A program made the position numbers and the translations under genes. From Monodelphis domestica (Eukaryota; Chordata; Mammalia; Didelphimorphia; Didelphidae), in the NCBI RefSeq assembly GCF_027887165.1, contig NC_077227.1, positions 350,415,707-350,479,706 on the forward strand: DNA of 64,000 nt, read 5' to 3'. Positions 32,351 through 43,175 of this stretch are shown here, piece after piece; position 1 is the first letter of the stretch; each line of letters opens with the position of its first letter. Below the pieces are notes generated by a model that did not search any database, was not told where the DNA came from, and was given only the letters and a program-made list of their open reading frames with translations.

Positions 32351-32365
32351 TTTTTTTAAATATTA

Positions 32366-32475
32366 GGGGGCTGCTAGACCTCATATACTCCATTGCTGTG
32401 TGATCCTGGACAAGTCGCTTACTATGTAGTATTGATTCTAAGACAGAAGTTAATGGTTAGAAAAAAAAAAAGATT
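32366..32475 (+). mobile_element. SINE remnant
   Basis: gctgctagacctcat, ctgtgtgatcctggacaag and gtattgattctaagacag remain, with internal deletions. Confidence 0.6.
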
Positions 32476-32727
32476 GGGAGCCACAAGACTTGGATTTAAA
32501 TCCAGGCATTTACTAACTAGTGTGACCTTGAACAAGAACTCACTTTTTTAATGAGGCTTAATATTCTCATATATGAAATAGACGAACAACTACTTTATTA
32601 CCCGAAAGGGTATTTGTGAGCAAAACACTTTGAACACTAAAATCTATGAGTGCATATGTATTATTCCTCTATTAAAATCCTGCTTTGATGCCTCATGGTA
32701 GAATAGGGATAACCATGGATTTTCTTT

Positions 32728-32935
32728 TTTTATTCTTTTTTTTTTAATCTCTATCTTAGAATCAATACTGTGTATTAGTTCCAAGGCAAAAGAGTGCTAG
32801 GGGCTAAACAATGGAGATCAAATGACTTGCCCATGGTCACCCAGCTAGGAAGTGTCTGAGGCCAGATTTGAACCCCAAACCTCCCCATCTCTAGGCCTGG
32901 CTTTCAATCCACCGAGCCACCCAACTGCCCCCAAC
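32728..32935 (-). mobile_element. Marsupial SINE
   Basis: Full antisense copy from an A/T-run to ccacccaactgcccc. gattttc occurs on both sides. Confidence 0.87.
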
Positions 32936-33259
32936 CCTAGATTTTCAAAGGCTATGTTAACCCTGCCACAAGGGGGATGGAATTGGTGTCCTTCACCTGT
33001 AGGACAGTTTGGAGATGCTATCATTAGAAGATGGGCCCCAGGTTTTTTCATCTAACATCTTGCAAAGATGATATACAAAGGTGTTATAGTAAAATCAAGG
33101 AAGGAGTATCTACACCAGTGAAAAACTGAGAATTATTATCACAATTATCTTTTTATTTATCGGAGTTTATGTAAACTGTTCTGAAACTATACTTTCTTGA
33201 CCACACTATATTTCTGATATCTTTATTGTAAGAGGAAGCACTTGATTTTTAATTATCAA

Positions 33260-33720
33260 GCTTTGCTATGTAAGGGATAAATTTAGGGGGTTTGACTAAT
33301 ATATTATCCTTATGGTCATCAGGAATTAATTCAAATCCCAATAAAAATACTCAAGTCAGTTTGGGAATTTTTATGGTGGTTTAATTAATATAGAGGGAAG
33401 GAATTAAGAAGAAGAGAGAGGGAAAGGGGTATAAGACTTCTCCAGCCTAGCCTGAGCCAAGGGGAGTTCAGAGACCTTCCAGCCACAAGGCCTCCTCCAA
33501 GATGAGGGGCCTCCTAGAAGGATGGCGATTTAGGAAAGGTAAAGGAAAAAAAGGAATCATCCTAAACTCTGAGAGAGCTCAGGGAAGATGCCTCACCTGA
33601 CCCAGCCAAGATGCCAAAAACACTGCAATGAGCCACACCAATATTCGAACCCAGCGACTCCGAGAGACCCCAAGCTCACCAAAGAGAGTCCAGTAAGAGG
33701 AAGTGATGTGAAATCTAAAA
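33260..33720 (-). mobile_element. Probable fossil LTR
   Basis: aataaaaatactcaagtcagtttggga, a G/A-rich block and a GC-rich part (ccagccacaaggcctcc) look like an LTR in antisense. The termini are not defined, so the family is unassigned. Confidence 0.35.
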
Positions 33721-33759
33721 TTCATAGCTACTGAGGTGTATAAACATAAGAGAAAAAGT

Positions 33760-33992
33760 CCAGAGATTGATTGGACTTGAAGTCAGGAAAAAATCATCTT
33801 TCTGAGCTCAAATCCAGCTTTTTTTTTTGTATGACCCTTGCTAAGTCACTTTACCCTGTGGGCCTCAACTTCTTCATCTGTCAAATAAGCTAGAGGAGGA
33901 AATAACAGATCGCTCCATATCTCTGCCAAGAAATCCCACCCCATAGGGTCATGAAGAATTGAACACAACTGAAAAAATGACTAAGAGCAACA
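33760..33992 (+). mobile_element. Marsupial SINE, type B, diverged
   Basis: ataagctagaggaggaaat...agggtcatgaagaattgaac is the type-B tail. Confidence 0.65.
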
Positions 33993-34029
33993 AAGGGAAA
34001 TCACAGGAGATGGCCCTGCCCTTTCTCTT

Positions 34030-34200
34030 CCAAAAACTGGACGCAAGAGGCAGCTTTCATAGAATGGATTTGGAGTCAGAGGATGTGGATTAGATCCTGG
34101 CTCTGCTACTCCCTACCTGTGTAAACTTGAACAAGTCACTCCCCTTCTCTGAGAAACAATTTCCTGATCCTTGGGATGAAGGGATGGAACTATACAGCCT
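34030..34200 (+). mobile_element. MIR/CORE-SINE
   Basis: tttggagtcagaggatgtgg, ctgtgtaaacttgaacaag and ttgggatgaagggatgg, ending just before the TCOF1 exon at 34336. Confidence 0.55.
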
Positions 34201-34335
34201 TGGGGGGCCAGCTCTGTGCCCTCTAAGCCTCTCTCTGAGCTTGGCACCAGGGGATAGGCGGGACACAAACTCTGTGACTTCTGCTACAACCCTGACCCCA
34301 CTCTGATCCCTGTGTAACATGATATATTTTTTCAG

Positions 34336-34540
34336 TCTATACTTTCAGGCTACGAATTTCCCAGGCCATCTCTCCCCACATCCATCAATGCTCAGCTCGA
34401 GAAGATGCCTGCCAAGCAAGGAATTACGAGAGTTGTCTCTGCAGACCCAGCTCTGCAAGCATCTTCCAAAGGAAGACCCCAGGAGGGGAGTGGGGACTCT
34501 GAGAAGGAGAAACAGAAAGTGGAACAGCCTCACGAAACTG
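34336..34540 (+). CDS. TCOF1: TCOF1 exon 14 of window (SILSGY segment)
   Basis: It starts SILSGYEFPRPSLPTSINAQ, corresponding to human SLLSGYMTPGLTPANSQ, after atattttttcag. It ends at cgaaactg before gtaagt, giving phase 0 in and phase 1 out. The second half, SGDSEKEKQKVEQPHET, is charged. Confidence 0.91.
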
Positions 34541-34659
34541 GTAAGTATAGGGTCTATGCTGGAAGAGAGATTAATCAAAGCCATTAGCCTGGAACCCCCT
34601 TTCCTGCAATTACTAGCAACTATAGCAAGGGGCTTAATAGTTCCTATAGCAGATAGCAG

Positions 34660-34872
34660 GGGGGTGCTACCGTGGCATATGCTATGTGGCATAGGGATTG
34701 AGAGCCAGGCCTAGAGACGGGAGGTCCTGGGTTCATATCTAGCCTTAGACATTTCCTAGCTGTGTGACCCTGGGCAAGTCACTTAACCCCCATTGCCTAG
34801 CCCTTATGGCTCTTCTGCCTTGGAACCAAAACACAGTATTGATTCTAAGATGGAAGGTAAAGGTTTAAAATG
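34660..34872 (+). mobile_element. Marsupial SINE
   Basis: gggattgagagccaggcctagagacgg to gatggaaggtaaaggttt, 120 bases after the TCOF1 exon at 34336. Confidence 0.88.
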
Positions 34873-34929
34873 AAATAAAATGATAGAACTCCCTCATCCG
34901 AGAGTTGCCTATAAAATTACCATCAATCA

Positions 34930-35040
34930 GGGAGAATTTATGTGTTAAGCCCCTGTTCTGTGCCAGGCATTATTGCTGGGGATAAAACTACAAAGAATGA
35001 AAGAGTCCATTTTCACAAGGAACTTACTTCCTTTAGTAAG
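34930..35040 (-). mobile_element. L2 LINE 3' fragment
   Basis: ttaagcccctgttctgtgccaggcattattgctgggg is the diagnostic block. Confidence 0.6.
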
Positions 35041-35049
35041 CTAGCTAGC

Positions 35050-35790
35050 TAGCAAGCTATTTGTTTAATTAATTATTTTTTACGTTTTCAAATTTTAAAT
35101 TTAGAGTTCCAAGTTCTCTCCCTCCCTAACACTCTTTCCCTATCCAAGCAATATAATATCAATTATACATGTGAAGACATGCAAAATAGATTTTCATATC
35201 AGCCTTGTTGCCTCCCCCCCCCCAAAAAAAAAATCACAAAGTGAAAAAAGTATGCTTTGTTCTGTACCCAGTTCATCATCAGTTCTCTCTCTGGAGATAG
35301 CATGTTTCTTCATAAATCCTTAGGAATTGTCTCCAATTATTGTCTTGATCAGAGGAACTAAATCTTTCACAACTGACCATCCTTACAGTACTGCTATTAG
35401 TGTACAATGGTCTCTGGTTCTGCTCACTTCACTTTGCATCAAATTTCTTTTCCATCACAAAAATATTCATACATATAGTTCCTTTTACTTTTTCTCAGAT
35501 CCCTTTGGGAAATAGACCTACTAGTGGTACTTCAGAGTCAAAGGACCAGCACAATTTTATGGCCCTTTGGGTATCATTCTAAATTTTTCTCGAATAGACC
35601 AGTTTACTCTACTGATAACATATTAGTGTCCTTATTTTTCTACATCCCTTCCAGCACTGGTCATCTTACTTTTCTGTCATACTAGCCAATCTGATGGCTA
35701 TTATCTTTTGACTACTTATAAATTATGGAATGCCTCTTAGTTTTATAAATTTGGTTCAGCTCCCTATATAGTTGAGAAATATTTATCAGA
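35050..35790 (-). mobile_element. L1 fragment with 3' UTR
   Basis: Antisense order is 3' UTR (gttccaagttctctccctccct) and then ORF2 (cttttactttttctcagatcccttt...agccaatctgatggctatta). It lies in the intron between the exons at 34336 and 36148. Confidence 0.7.
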
Positions 35791-35807
35791 GAAACTTGAT
35801 GTCCTTT

Positions 35808-36014
35808 TATTATTTTTAAACCCTCACCTTCTGTTTTAGAATTAGTACTTGGTATCAATTCTAAGCAGAAGAATGGTAAGGGCTGGGTAATTGGGGTTAT
35901 ATGACTTGCTCAGGGTCACACAGCTAGGAAATGTCTGAGTCCCCATTTGAACCCAAGACCCTCTGTCCCCAGGTCTGGCCCTTTCTTTATCCACTGTGCT
36001 ACCTAGCTGCCCCT
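35808..36014 (-). mobile_element. Marsupial SINE
   Basis: taaaccctcaccttctgttttag to gctacctagctgcccc, ending 134 bases before the exon at 36148. Confidence 0.87.
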
Positions 36015-36147
36015 AACTTCCTGAGTCTTGGCCTGGGTATCGTGTATAAATTGACCTTCAAAGCAAATCAGATGAAAAGCCTAACATACGCTGGCTCATT
36101 ACAGAGTCTGTGACGCTAATTTTTTTATCTTTTTTTCTGATCTCCAG

Positions 36148-36759
36148 GGAGAGATTCAAAGACCTCAGTTTCCAAACTTCAGGCAACTAAAAAAGGGTCC
36201 AAGCCAGAAGCAGTCGATTATAAACCTTCCTCCCCCAAAGAGGTGGACATCTGTGAGAGTCTCCTAAGAACAAAGCCTCCTTCCAACCTCCCTTCTCTAG
36301 TTCAGCTCCAGAGCTCAGGCTGTATTGAGAACTTAGGGTTTGAGGATGCATTCTTTAAGTCCAAGGCCTTTAGACTAAGAATGCTTACTGACCTACCAGA
36401 GAAGAAGAAGAAGAATACTGAATCCCCAAAGTTAGCCAAGGGAAAGAAGTCCAAATCAAAACGAAAGCTAACTGAGGAAGGTCCTGTTGCTAAGGCCCCC
36501 AAGAACAAGAAGAAGAAACTGATGGGCGAAGAGCCCAAGGAAGGAGAGGCTTTACAAGAAAAGACCCCTGCTTCCCCCAAGGAGGAGAAAAGGGAGAAAG
36601 CAAGTGGTGATGCTAAAGAAAAGAAGCCAAAGGAGGTTCAGAGCTCCAAGAAGAAGAAAGAAAAGCCAGAAGGAAACGTGATCTCAGTGAAGGAATATGG
36701 AGATGCCCCAGATACCAAGCCCAAAAAAGAGAAGAAGCACAAGAAGAAATCTGACAAGA
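36148..36759 (+). CDS. TCOF1: TCOF1 exon 15 of window (Lys-rich nucleolar tail)
   Basis: This is the largest exon (612 bases). It begins after ttctgatctccag and ends at gacaaga before gtaagt. After a Ser/Lys-rich start it encodes ENLGFEDAFFKSKAFRLRML, then repeated Lys blocks: PEKKKKN, KGKKSKSKRKLTEE, PKNKKKKLM, EKREKASGDAKEKKPKE, KPKKEKKHKKKSDK. EKASGDAKEKK and KKEKKHKKKSDK match the human KASGDVKEKK and KKEKKKSDK. This tail carries the nuclear and nucleolar localisation signals in the family. Confidence 0.95.
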
Positions 36760-36971
36760 GTAAGTCCCTAGATTCAACATGTAAAGTATATACTCTGGGA
36801 TCCTGCAGGAACATGGAGCAAACCTGGTGTTCCTGACTGCTAGCTTCCAAATGGTGGGACTCACCAAGGAGTCTTTGCTGCCAGATTGTCCTTTCCCATT
36901 TCTTATAGTAGATCGAAGCCAGGTCGTGGCCACTCATTCTATGTGGACTCTTGTGAAAATCCTGGGCAAAG

Positions 36972-37150
36972 GGAACAACTAGGTGGCTTAGTGGATAGCC
37001 AGGTGTGGGATTGGAAAGACCTGGTTTCAGATCTGGTTTCATTCACGTCCTGGCTGTGTGACCCTGGATAAGTCATTTAACCTCTATAGCTCAGTTCTTA
37101 CTTCTTAGAACCAAAACACAGTATTGATTCTAAGATAGAAGGGATGGATT
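36972..37150 (+). mobile_element. Marsupial SINE
   Basis: caactaggtggcttagtggatag to agtattgattctaagatag, slightly diverged. Confidence 0.82.
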
Positions 37151-37589
37151 TTGTTGGGTTTTTTTTAATCCTCTGCAGAATCAAAATGATCCACATAATA
37201 GATCCTTGAACTTCACTGATTTTGGCAAATCCTGGGGGAGAGGGCAGTGCTTGAGACCTGCACCTGTGCAGGATGTCAGAACTGGGGATGCCTTGTTTGC
37301 CATATATGTAGCTGCATTCTTTTCCCAGCCTAGAGAAAGATATGAATTGCCCAAAGTTGTGTATATCAGGGCACACCGTCCAGTGTCTCTTTATACAATA
37401 CAGTCCTGGAAGCCTTCCCCTGTACCTCGTCAGATTTCTAAGCAGCCATAGAATGTGGTGAGACGTGGATTCCAGGTTGAATCTAAAACTACCTCTTACC
37501 CTTCTGGCCCAGGGTCTTACCTTGTCCTTCTCACATTCTAGCAGTTCTAATACCCATTATTTATAGAATCCCCCTTCTCTTATTTCCAG

Positions 37590-37696
37590 AGAAAAAGGAC
37601 AAAGACAAAAAGGATGAGAAGAAGAAGAAGAAAAAGAAATCCATTTCCAAAGATCCTGACTCTGCCTCAGTATCCCTTAAGAAAGAAAAGAAAAAG
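37590..37696 (+). CDS. TCOF1: TCOF1 exon 16 of window
   Basis: It begins after cttatttccag and ends at aaaaag before gtaggc (phase 1 in, phase 0 out). The product KKDKDKKDEKKKKKKK, then SISKDPDSASVSLKKEKKK parallels human [20 protein letters not shown]. It continues the Lys-rich localisation tail. Confidence 0.92.
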
Positions 37697-37764
37697 GTAG
37701 GCTCTGGGATTGAGCAGTAACACATAAATGGGCATAATAGGATCCATTTTTTAAACTGGAATCA

Positions 37765-37960
37765 TGTCAAAGAAGTCATGAGACTCACCCTTGGTAATTT
37801 ACAGAAAGGGGAACTGAGGCAATTTAGAGGGAGTGATTTGACCAGGGTCCTCACACAGGTAGTAAATAAGAAAACTGGGATGTGAGCCAGGATCCTCAGA
37901 CTCCAATTCTGTCCACACCTCCTCACACCATCCTCACCACACTCCTTTGGCTGATTCACT
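37765..37960 (-). mobile_element. MIR/CORE-SINE
   Basis: ttacagaaaggggaactgagg and ccagggtcctcacacaggtag, 70 bases after exon 37590-37696. Confidence 0.55.
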
Positions 37961-38194
37961 TTTTAGCTCTGTTAGTGGGAAAACACAGGTGTGGTGTGTA
38001 GCTCTACCCTGCTGGTAATTATAGGCAACCTTTCTTTATACCTACTCTCTCATTTAGCTCTCACAATATCCGCATGCAATCTGTAGTATGAGTATCATTA
38101 TCCCTGGTTTATTTTATTTTTTAGACTAGACCCATGAATTCATTGGTTTAGGGAATTCCAAGAGAGGAAACTCTTTCAAATGCTACTTGTATTT

Positions 38195-38410
38195 TAATCA
38201 CAATAACTCACATGCACATAGAGCTCTTTCTTTATCATAGCCCTATGAGGTGTAGAGAGTGTCAGCAGTAGCATTCCCATTTCACAGATTAGGAAACAAC
38301 TCCTGAGAGAGGGGAAGTGACTTAGGTCACCCATAGAGTGAATGTTTGAGGCAGGTCTCTCATTTAGGTCTCTTGGCTGCAGATCCCAGTATACTTTCCA
38401 CTGGACCAAA
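38195..38410 (-). mobile_element. MIR/CORE-SINE
   Basis: cccatttcacagattaggaaac to cagtatactttccactgg. Confidence 0.6.
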
Positions 38411-38495
38411 ACTCCCTAACCTCCTTTTTGTTCCAGAGCCCTTTGGCAATCTGGTGATACCTATGGACCTCTTCTCACAATAAAGTTGTTTTCGG

Positions 38496-38694
38496 TATTT
38501 TTAAACCTTTACCTTCTTAGAATCAATACTATGCATTGGTTCCAAGGTAGAAGAGCAGTATGGGCTAGGCAATGGGGGCAAGTGACTTGCCCAGGGTCAC
38601 ACATCTAGGAAGTAACTGAGGCCATGTTTGATCTCAGAAGGTATCTTCCTGACTCCTACCCTGGCATTCTTTCCAAGGTACCACCTAGCTGCCA
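38496..38694 (-). mobile_element. Marsupial SINE
   Basis: taaacctttaccttcttag to gtaccacctagctgcc. A + strand copy begins only 16 bases later. Confidence 0.85.
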
Positions 38695-38710
38695 TATTAA
38701 AGTGTAATTG

Positions 38711-38905
38711 GGAGGGACAGCTAGGTAGCAGAGTGGATAGAGTGACAGGCCTAGATATTGGAAGACCTGGGTGCCACACTTCACTCAGACACTTCCTAGC
38801 TGAGTGACCCTGGATAAGTCACTTAATCCCATTGCCTAGCCCTTGCCACTCTTCTGCTTTAGAACCTATACATAGTATTGATTCTAAAATGGAAGGTAAA
38901 ATATA
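38711..38905 (+). mobile_element. Marsupial SINE, head-to-head with previous
   Basis: gggacagctaggtagcagagtgg to gattctaaaatggaaggtaaa. With its neighbour it forms a near-contact inverted pair able to fold into a long hairpin. Confidence 0.87.
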
Positions 38906-39330
38906 ATAGAACCAAATGGTGTTAATAGTTTTCTAAGTCATCTAGCCAGCAGGAATCCCTGTATTTAATGAGTTTGATTCCATGGCTCTCGGGAAGGCTA
39001 AAGATGTAGATGAGGCGCCTCCTCTGAGAGTGCTCTGGATCAGTCAGAGCTGAAGCTCCAAGCCATGCCCCGCATGTAATACAGAGCCTTCTGCACCAGC
39101 GATGCCGACCCCCCTTCATTCCTCTCTGCTTCTGCTGCCTTTCTGAGGGTCCTGAGTTTGCCTGAGGGTGCAGCCTTTCGCCTCATCCTCCAAAGACATG
39201 ATCCTTCTGCCCGTCGTCCTGGCCCTGGCCTGTGGGCTCTGCATGCTCCCGCTGTCGACATCAGCCACCCAGAAGGCCTGCCCCTCCGTCTTTCCACCAT
39301 TCATGTGCTTCTCTTTTTCTTCCTCTACAG

Positions 39331-39374
39331 AAAAAGAAAGTTAAACAAGTAGATGGAGAGGAACTAAATAACAG
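39331..39374 (+). CDS. TCOF1: TCOF1 exon 17 of window (penultimate)
   Basis: This 44-base exon follows tttcttcctctacag. It encodes KKKVKQVDGEELNN and ends aacag before gtaacg, leaving two bases of a split codon. If this donor is not used, the frame reads AGG TAA and the protein stops at 39376 as ...ELNNR, so a retained intron gives a short alternative C-terminus. Confidence 0.82.
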
Positions 39375-39924
39375 GTAACGAGCAGTCCTCCCATCCTGTG
39401 TACGTCTCACGAGCTCAAGCGTACAGGCTCTGGCTCACTTCTCCGGGCCCTGGGGGACACTGCTGGCAAAGAGTGTCCTCGGGTCCTGGGTCTCTCTCCC
39501 CCCTCCCCGTCCCCTGGTTAGATGCTGGGGCCTGTGGAGACAGTGAGAGAGGCCAGAGAGGTGCAGGAGGGCGCCCAGGCGTTTACTCTGCCTTCTTGTG
39601 TGTTTAAACCTTAAACCTACTCTTTGCCCCCTGAATCCATGCAGTTGGGCATATTATGGGCATTAGGCAACTCCTGGGGTCACTTCCTCTGGGGTCCCTG
39701 AACTTCCTCGTCCATCAGCGTGGGTGTCCTTGGAGCTAGCATGAGCTCCACCCCCCCCCACCCCCCCTCCTTAGGCTTACATCCTAACCAAGCTGATTGT
39801 CACATTCCATCATATTAACTTAACCCAAATCATACCATAATTTTTATTTAGCCCTTACTCAATTTCTGAGCATTCAAGTTCTTTCCAATTTATTTTTTCA
39901 GTTATAAATTGGTGTCATATATCT

Positions 39925-40105
39925 TTTTTTAACTCGTAGCTTCCATCTTAGAATCAATATTATGCATTAGCTCCAAGGCAGAAGAATGGTAAAAACAAAG
40001 CAATGGGGGTTAAGTGACTTGCCCAGGGTCATACAGCTAGGAAGTATCCGGGGTCAGATCTGAACCCAAGATCTCCCATCTCTAGGCCACCTAGATATTC
40101 CCTCA
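39925..40105 (-). mobile_element. Marsupial SINE
   Basis: aactcgtagcttccatcttag to tctctaggccacctag. It lies within an L1-like fragment. Confidence 0.82.
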
Positions 40106-40361
40106 CATATATATTTCACCTCTTTTTTCCTTACTAAGAACTCAGGATATAGTTCCAGTATTTGGATCAAAGGATATGATTGTTTTTGTAATTTTTATAA
40201 TTTGTTATCAGGGCCCTTTAAAGAAAGTTTTTGGCAATTTAACATTTGCCACTGTATGTGACCATAAGCTGTTTTTCCAGGGCCATGCCAACATGGAGAT
40301 TTTAAAATTAATTGTGTCAACTAGTGTTACATTGCTGCTGCATAGTACTTCAAGGTTGTTT

Positions 40362-40565
40362 TTGTTTTATTTTGTTGTTTACAACCCTTACCTTCCATCT
40401 TAGAATCAATACTGTGTATTGGTTCTAAGGCAGAAGAGGCTAGGAAATGGAGGTTAAGTGACTTGCCCAGGATCATACAGCTAGGAAGTATCTGAGGCCA
40501 AATTTAAACTCAGGACCTCCCATCTCTAGGCCTGGCTCCAATCCACTGAGCCACCCAGCTGCCCC
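40362..40565 (-). mobile_element. Marsupial SINE
   Basis: Bounded by a 14-base duplication, cttcaaggttgttt, at 40348-40361 and 40566-40579. Confidence 0.92.
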
Positions 40566-40749
40566 CTTCAAGGTTGTTTTAATTCACTTTTTTCCCTTTG
40601 ATTTTTTTTTATGCTTGTTTAGCATTTGTGTTTCCTCTTTTGTAAATTGTAACTCTTTTGACTATTTGTCTATTGGAGGTGCGTTTTTATTCTTTTTGAA
40701 TTCCTGTCTTCATTGACAATTAATGATGTTTGATTTCCCCTAAAAGGAA

Positions 40750-40816
40750 GGTAGTAGGTAGGTAGGTAGGTAGGTAGGTAGGTAGGTAGGTAGGTAGGTA
40801 GGTAGGTGGGTGGGTG
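40750..40816. repeat. (GGTA)n microsatellite
   Basis: About 14 ggta units ending in gggt variants, directly before a SINE. Confidence 0.95.
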
Positions 40817-40986
40817 GGGCAGCTAGGTAGTACAGTGGATAAAGCACCAGACCTAGAGTCCAGAGGGTTCAAAGTGTCTTCAAATACTTCCTAGCTGTGT
40901 GACCTTGGGCAAGTCATTTAACCCTTATTGCCTAGTCCTTGCTCATCTTCTGTCTTAGAAATGATACTAAGAAGATAAGAGCTAAA
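40817..40986 (+). mobile_element. Marsupial SINE
   Basis: gggcagctaggtagtacagtgg to gaaatgatactaagaag, directly after the (GGTA)n array. Confidence 0.82.
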
Positions 40987-41268
40987 AAAAATAAGAACAA
41001 GAAAAAGGAGGACCAAATTCAGACCACAAAGGAGAGGAGCTTGGATCATTCCTAGATAATGTCATTTTCCTTTGCATCAAGAATCATTTTAGCCATTTGG
41101 GTTCTTATTCTCTGTTGGGTTGTTTTTCCCAGCAAGAACTTCCTTATGAACGAGGGTTGGGAAAGGCAAGGGGAGAGGTCCAGGTCAGGGTTTGTGGATC
41201 AGGACTTAAGGGTAAGAAATAAAAACAGAAAGTTAGTTAAGCTGTCCTTTTCCCTTTGTTTTTTATAG

Positions 41269-41860
41269 CTCCGGTGGGATAAATTCAGTCTCTTCCTTTT
41301 TTTTTTTTGTTAAGACTACAAATGCCAGAAAATCTTGTATTTTCTCTCCTAGGATTTTTCTAACCACATCATGACATGTCTATGCCAGCCTCCCACCCTG
41401 GGAAAAAAAGCAACCAAATCCCAGCATGACCTATGAGCCAATGGATCCAGCAGGAGCACACTAGGGTAACGAGAGAGAGCTTCTGGCTCTTGCACGTATC
41501 CCTAATGAATTGAGTGATCTCCATAGAGATTATACCTAATATATATATATATATATGTATAGTATTTTTTTTAAAGAGAGAACTTCCCCTTTTCCCACTG
41601 ACATGCCTGTTTCTAAAGGCCTTCGGTACTCCTTGGCTTCAGAACCTTTCCTTCCCCACTTTGCATAGAAGACATGGGGAGGGCTGCCACCAAAACATCG
41701 CCACCGCCACCACCATCGATGCTGGAGCCAGACAGAGCGTGTTCTGATGGAGTCCTGGCTCAATCAGGTGGCTTCACTTGAGTGACTTCCCCCTCCATGT
41801 TATATTTTTAACTAACTTGTTTTTAAAACTCTGCAAATAAAAGATTGGTGTGGAAGAGTC
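41269..41860 (+). CDS. TCOF1: TCOF1 terminal exon: last codons and 3' UTR
   Basis: Two acceptors join exon 17 in the same frame: ttgttttttatag before 41269 and tttctctcctag before 41353. The first adds SSGGINSVSSFFFFVKTTNA and eight more residues. The second joins directly to RIFLTTS. Both stop at TGA 41372-41374. The rest is 3' UTR to about 41860. Human treacle ends differently (KTAEQTV), so the tail is lineage-specific or the acceptor choice is open. Confidence 0.65.
41836..41841 (+). terminator. TCOF1: TCOF1 poly(A) signal AATAAA
   Basis: AATAAA sits in ctgcaaataaaagattgg, followed 15 to 50 bases later by GT-rich DNA (ggtgtgg, ctgtgtggaggttgggg), the usual downstream element. It is the first good signal after the stop codon. 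Confidence 0.8.
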
Positions 41861-42034
41861 CCTGACTACTGTGTGGAGGTTGGGGGGGAGAGGGGGCAGA
41901 CTGGTTGTATTTGCTGGCAGGGTCTGTTAGTGCATTTAGGTAGTGGACAAAAACACCCATGTCCCAGCCAGAAGAAAGGGCTTATTTGCATTTGAGGTGG
42001 CACCACCTTATTTTTTTTTTTGGCATAAGAATAT

Positions 42035-42190
42035 AATAATGGCCAATATTTACATAGATCTTTAAAGTTTGCAAAGCACTTTACCTAAATTTATAATCAT
42101 TTGAGTCTCCTGGTCCCTTGAAGCAGGTACTGTAGAGTTTCTTATTTACTGTAAAGAATCAACCTCAGGGAGGTCCAGTGATTTGCCTTC
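42035..42190 (-). mobile_element. MIR/CORE-SINE
   Basis: ggccaatatttacatagatc, gtttgcaaagcactttacc. It lies just downstream of the TCOF1 3' end. Confidence 0.6.
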
Positions 42191-42204
42191 AGCTGCTGAA
42201 TTTG

Positions 42205-42445
42205 CCTGCAAGCTAGGTGGTGCAATGGAGAAAGCACCAGGTCTGGACTCAGAGAGACTTGACTTCCTTGGGATTAAATCTAGCCTCCACCCTTACCCAC
42301 GGGGCAAGTCACTTTACCCTGTTTGCCTCAGTTTCCCCATCTGTAAAGTGAGCTGGAGAAGGAAATGGCCAACTACTCTAGTATCTCTACCAAGAAAATC
42401 CCAAAATAGAGTCACAAAGAATTGAACTAAAAAAGTGAGTAATAA
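42205..42445 (+). mobile_element. Marsupial SINE, type B
   Basis: ctgcaagctaggtggtgcaatgg to tagagtcacaaagaattgaac, full length. Confidence 0.85.
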
Positions 42446-42599
42446 CTGAATTTGAACCCAGGTCTTCCTGATCCCAGACCCACCTCTATCTACCATGCCA
42501 AGTTGTCTTTTGGCAGTTCATATGAGAAACAACTGATTCTGTGGCAGCTCAAGTCACTAATGGCAACATAGTTCCCATAGCAAAAGATAATGATCTTTT

Positions 42600-42788
42600 T
42601 TGTTTTTTAAACCTTTTACTTTCTGTCCTAGTATAACTAACTCTAGGACAAGAATAAGGGCCAAGCAATTGGAGTTAAGTGATTTGCCCAGGGTCCCATA
42701 GCTAGGAAGTGTCAGAGGTCAGATTGGAACCCAGGACCTTCTGTCTCCAAATCTGATGCTCTAGTCTCTGAGCTACCCAACTGCCCCC
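42600..42788 (-). mobile_element. Marsupial SINE
   Basis: taaaccttttactttctgtc to gagctacccaactgccccc. Confidence 0.85.
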
Positions 42789-43175
42789 AGGAGACAATCA
42801 TCTTCACACTCACTACCTCAACACTGACTTTCACAGAACTCATTGAGTGGATCCTGGCCAGTTCTGGGGACCACTTTTGAAGGAGGATGCTGGCAAGAGA
42901 ACAACCTGACTGGGAAGGAGGTTAGAGTCCATGTAATGAAAATTAATTGAAGAAGTATGGTTTAACAAGTGTTTAACCTAAAAGAGAAGCTTTGGGCAAA
43001 GCATCATGGCTGCTTTTAGAGAATGGAAGAGTTTTCATCTACAAGAGGAGTTAGATGTATTTTGAGTGAGCCTAGAGTAGAAAACTGGGACCAGTGGAAA
43101 AACATTCTAGTGATGCAGGTTTATTTTTTTACCTTAGGAAGAAAAGTTAGTATGTATTTGTTCAAAAGTACATTG

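Larger units (their letters stand above)
39780..40740 (-). mobile_element. L1-like fragment carrying two SINEs
   Basis: Pieces at about 39780-39920, 40108-40347 and 40580-40740 read in the same order as antisense L1 ORF2 (cattagtgttacattgctgc, tttaattca, gtaaattgtaactctttt). They are separated by minus-strand SINEs. Confidence 0.45.
1..41860 (+). other. TCOF1: TCOF1 (treacle) gene, downstream part, 18 exons
   Basis: Treacle is a nucleolar phosphoprotein that scaffolds RNA polymerase I transcription and rRNA maturation and also takes part in the nucleolar DNA-damage response; loss of one human copy causes Treacher Collins syndrome. The window opens inside an intron, so the N-terminal LisH-type exons are missing. 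Eighteen exons have consensus splice sites and compatible phases and total 3405 coding bases. Recognition rests on the reiterated acidic-serine exons ending in Q-x-Q, the human-like [10 protein letters not shown] and SxLSGY segments, and the Lys-rich tail ending in SDK-KKDKDKKDEKKKK. CD74 follows tail to tail, as in human. Exon limits are read by eye from splice consensus and homology, without transcript data. Confidence 0.93.

Noticed and set aside
34319-34714. 131-codon + strand ORF
   Set aside because: It overlaps TCOF1 exon 34336-34540 in a different frame. The exon frame is fixed by SILSGY homology and phase.
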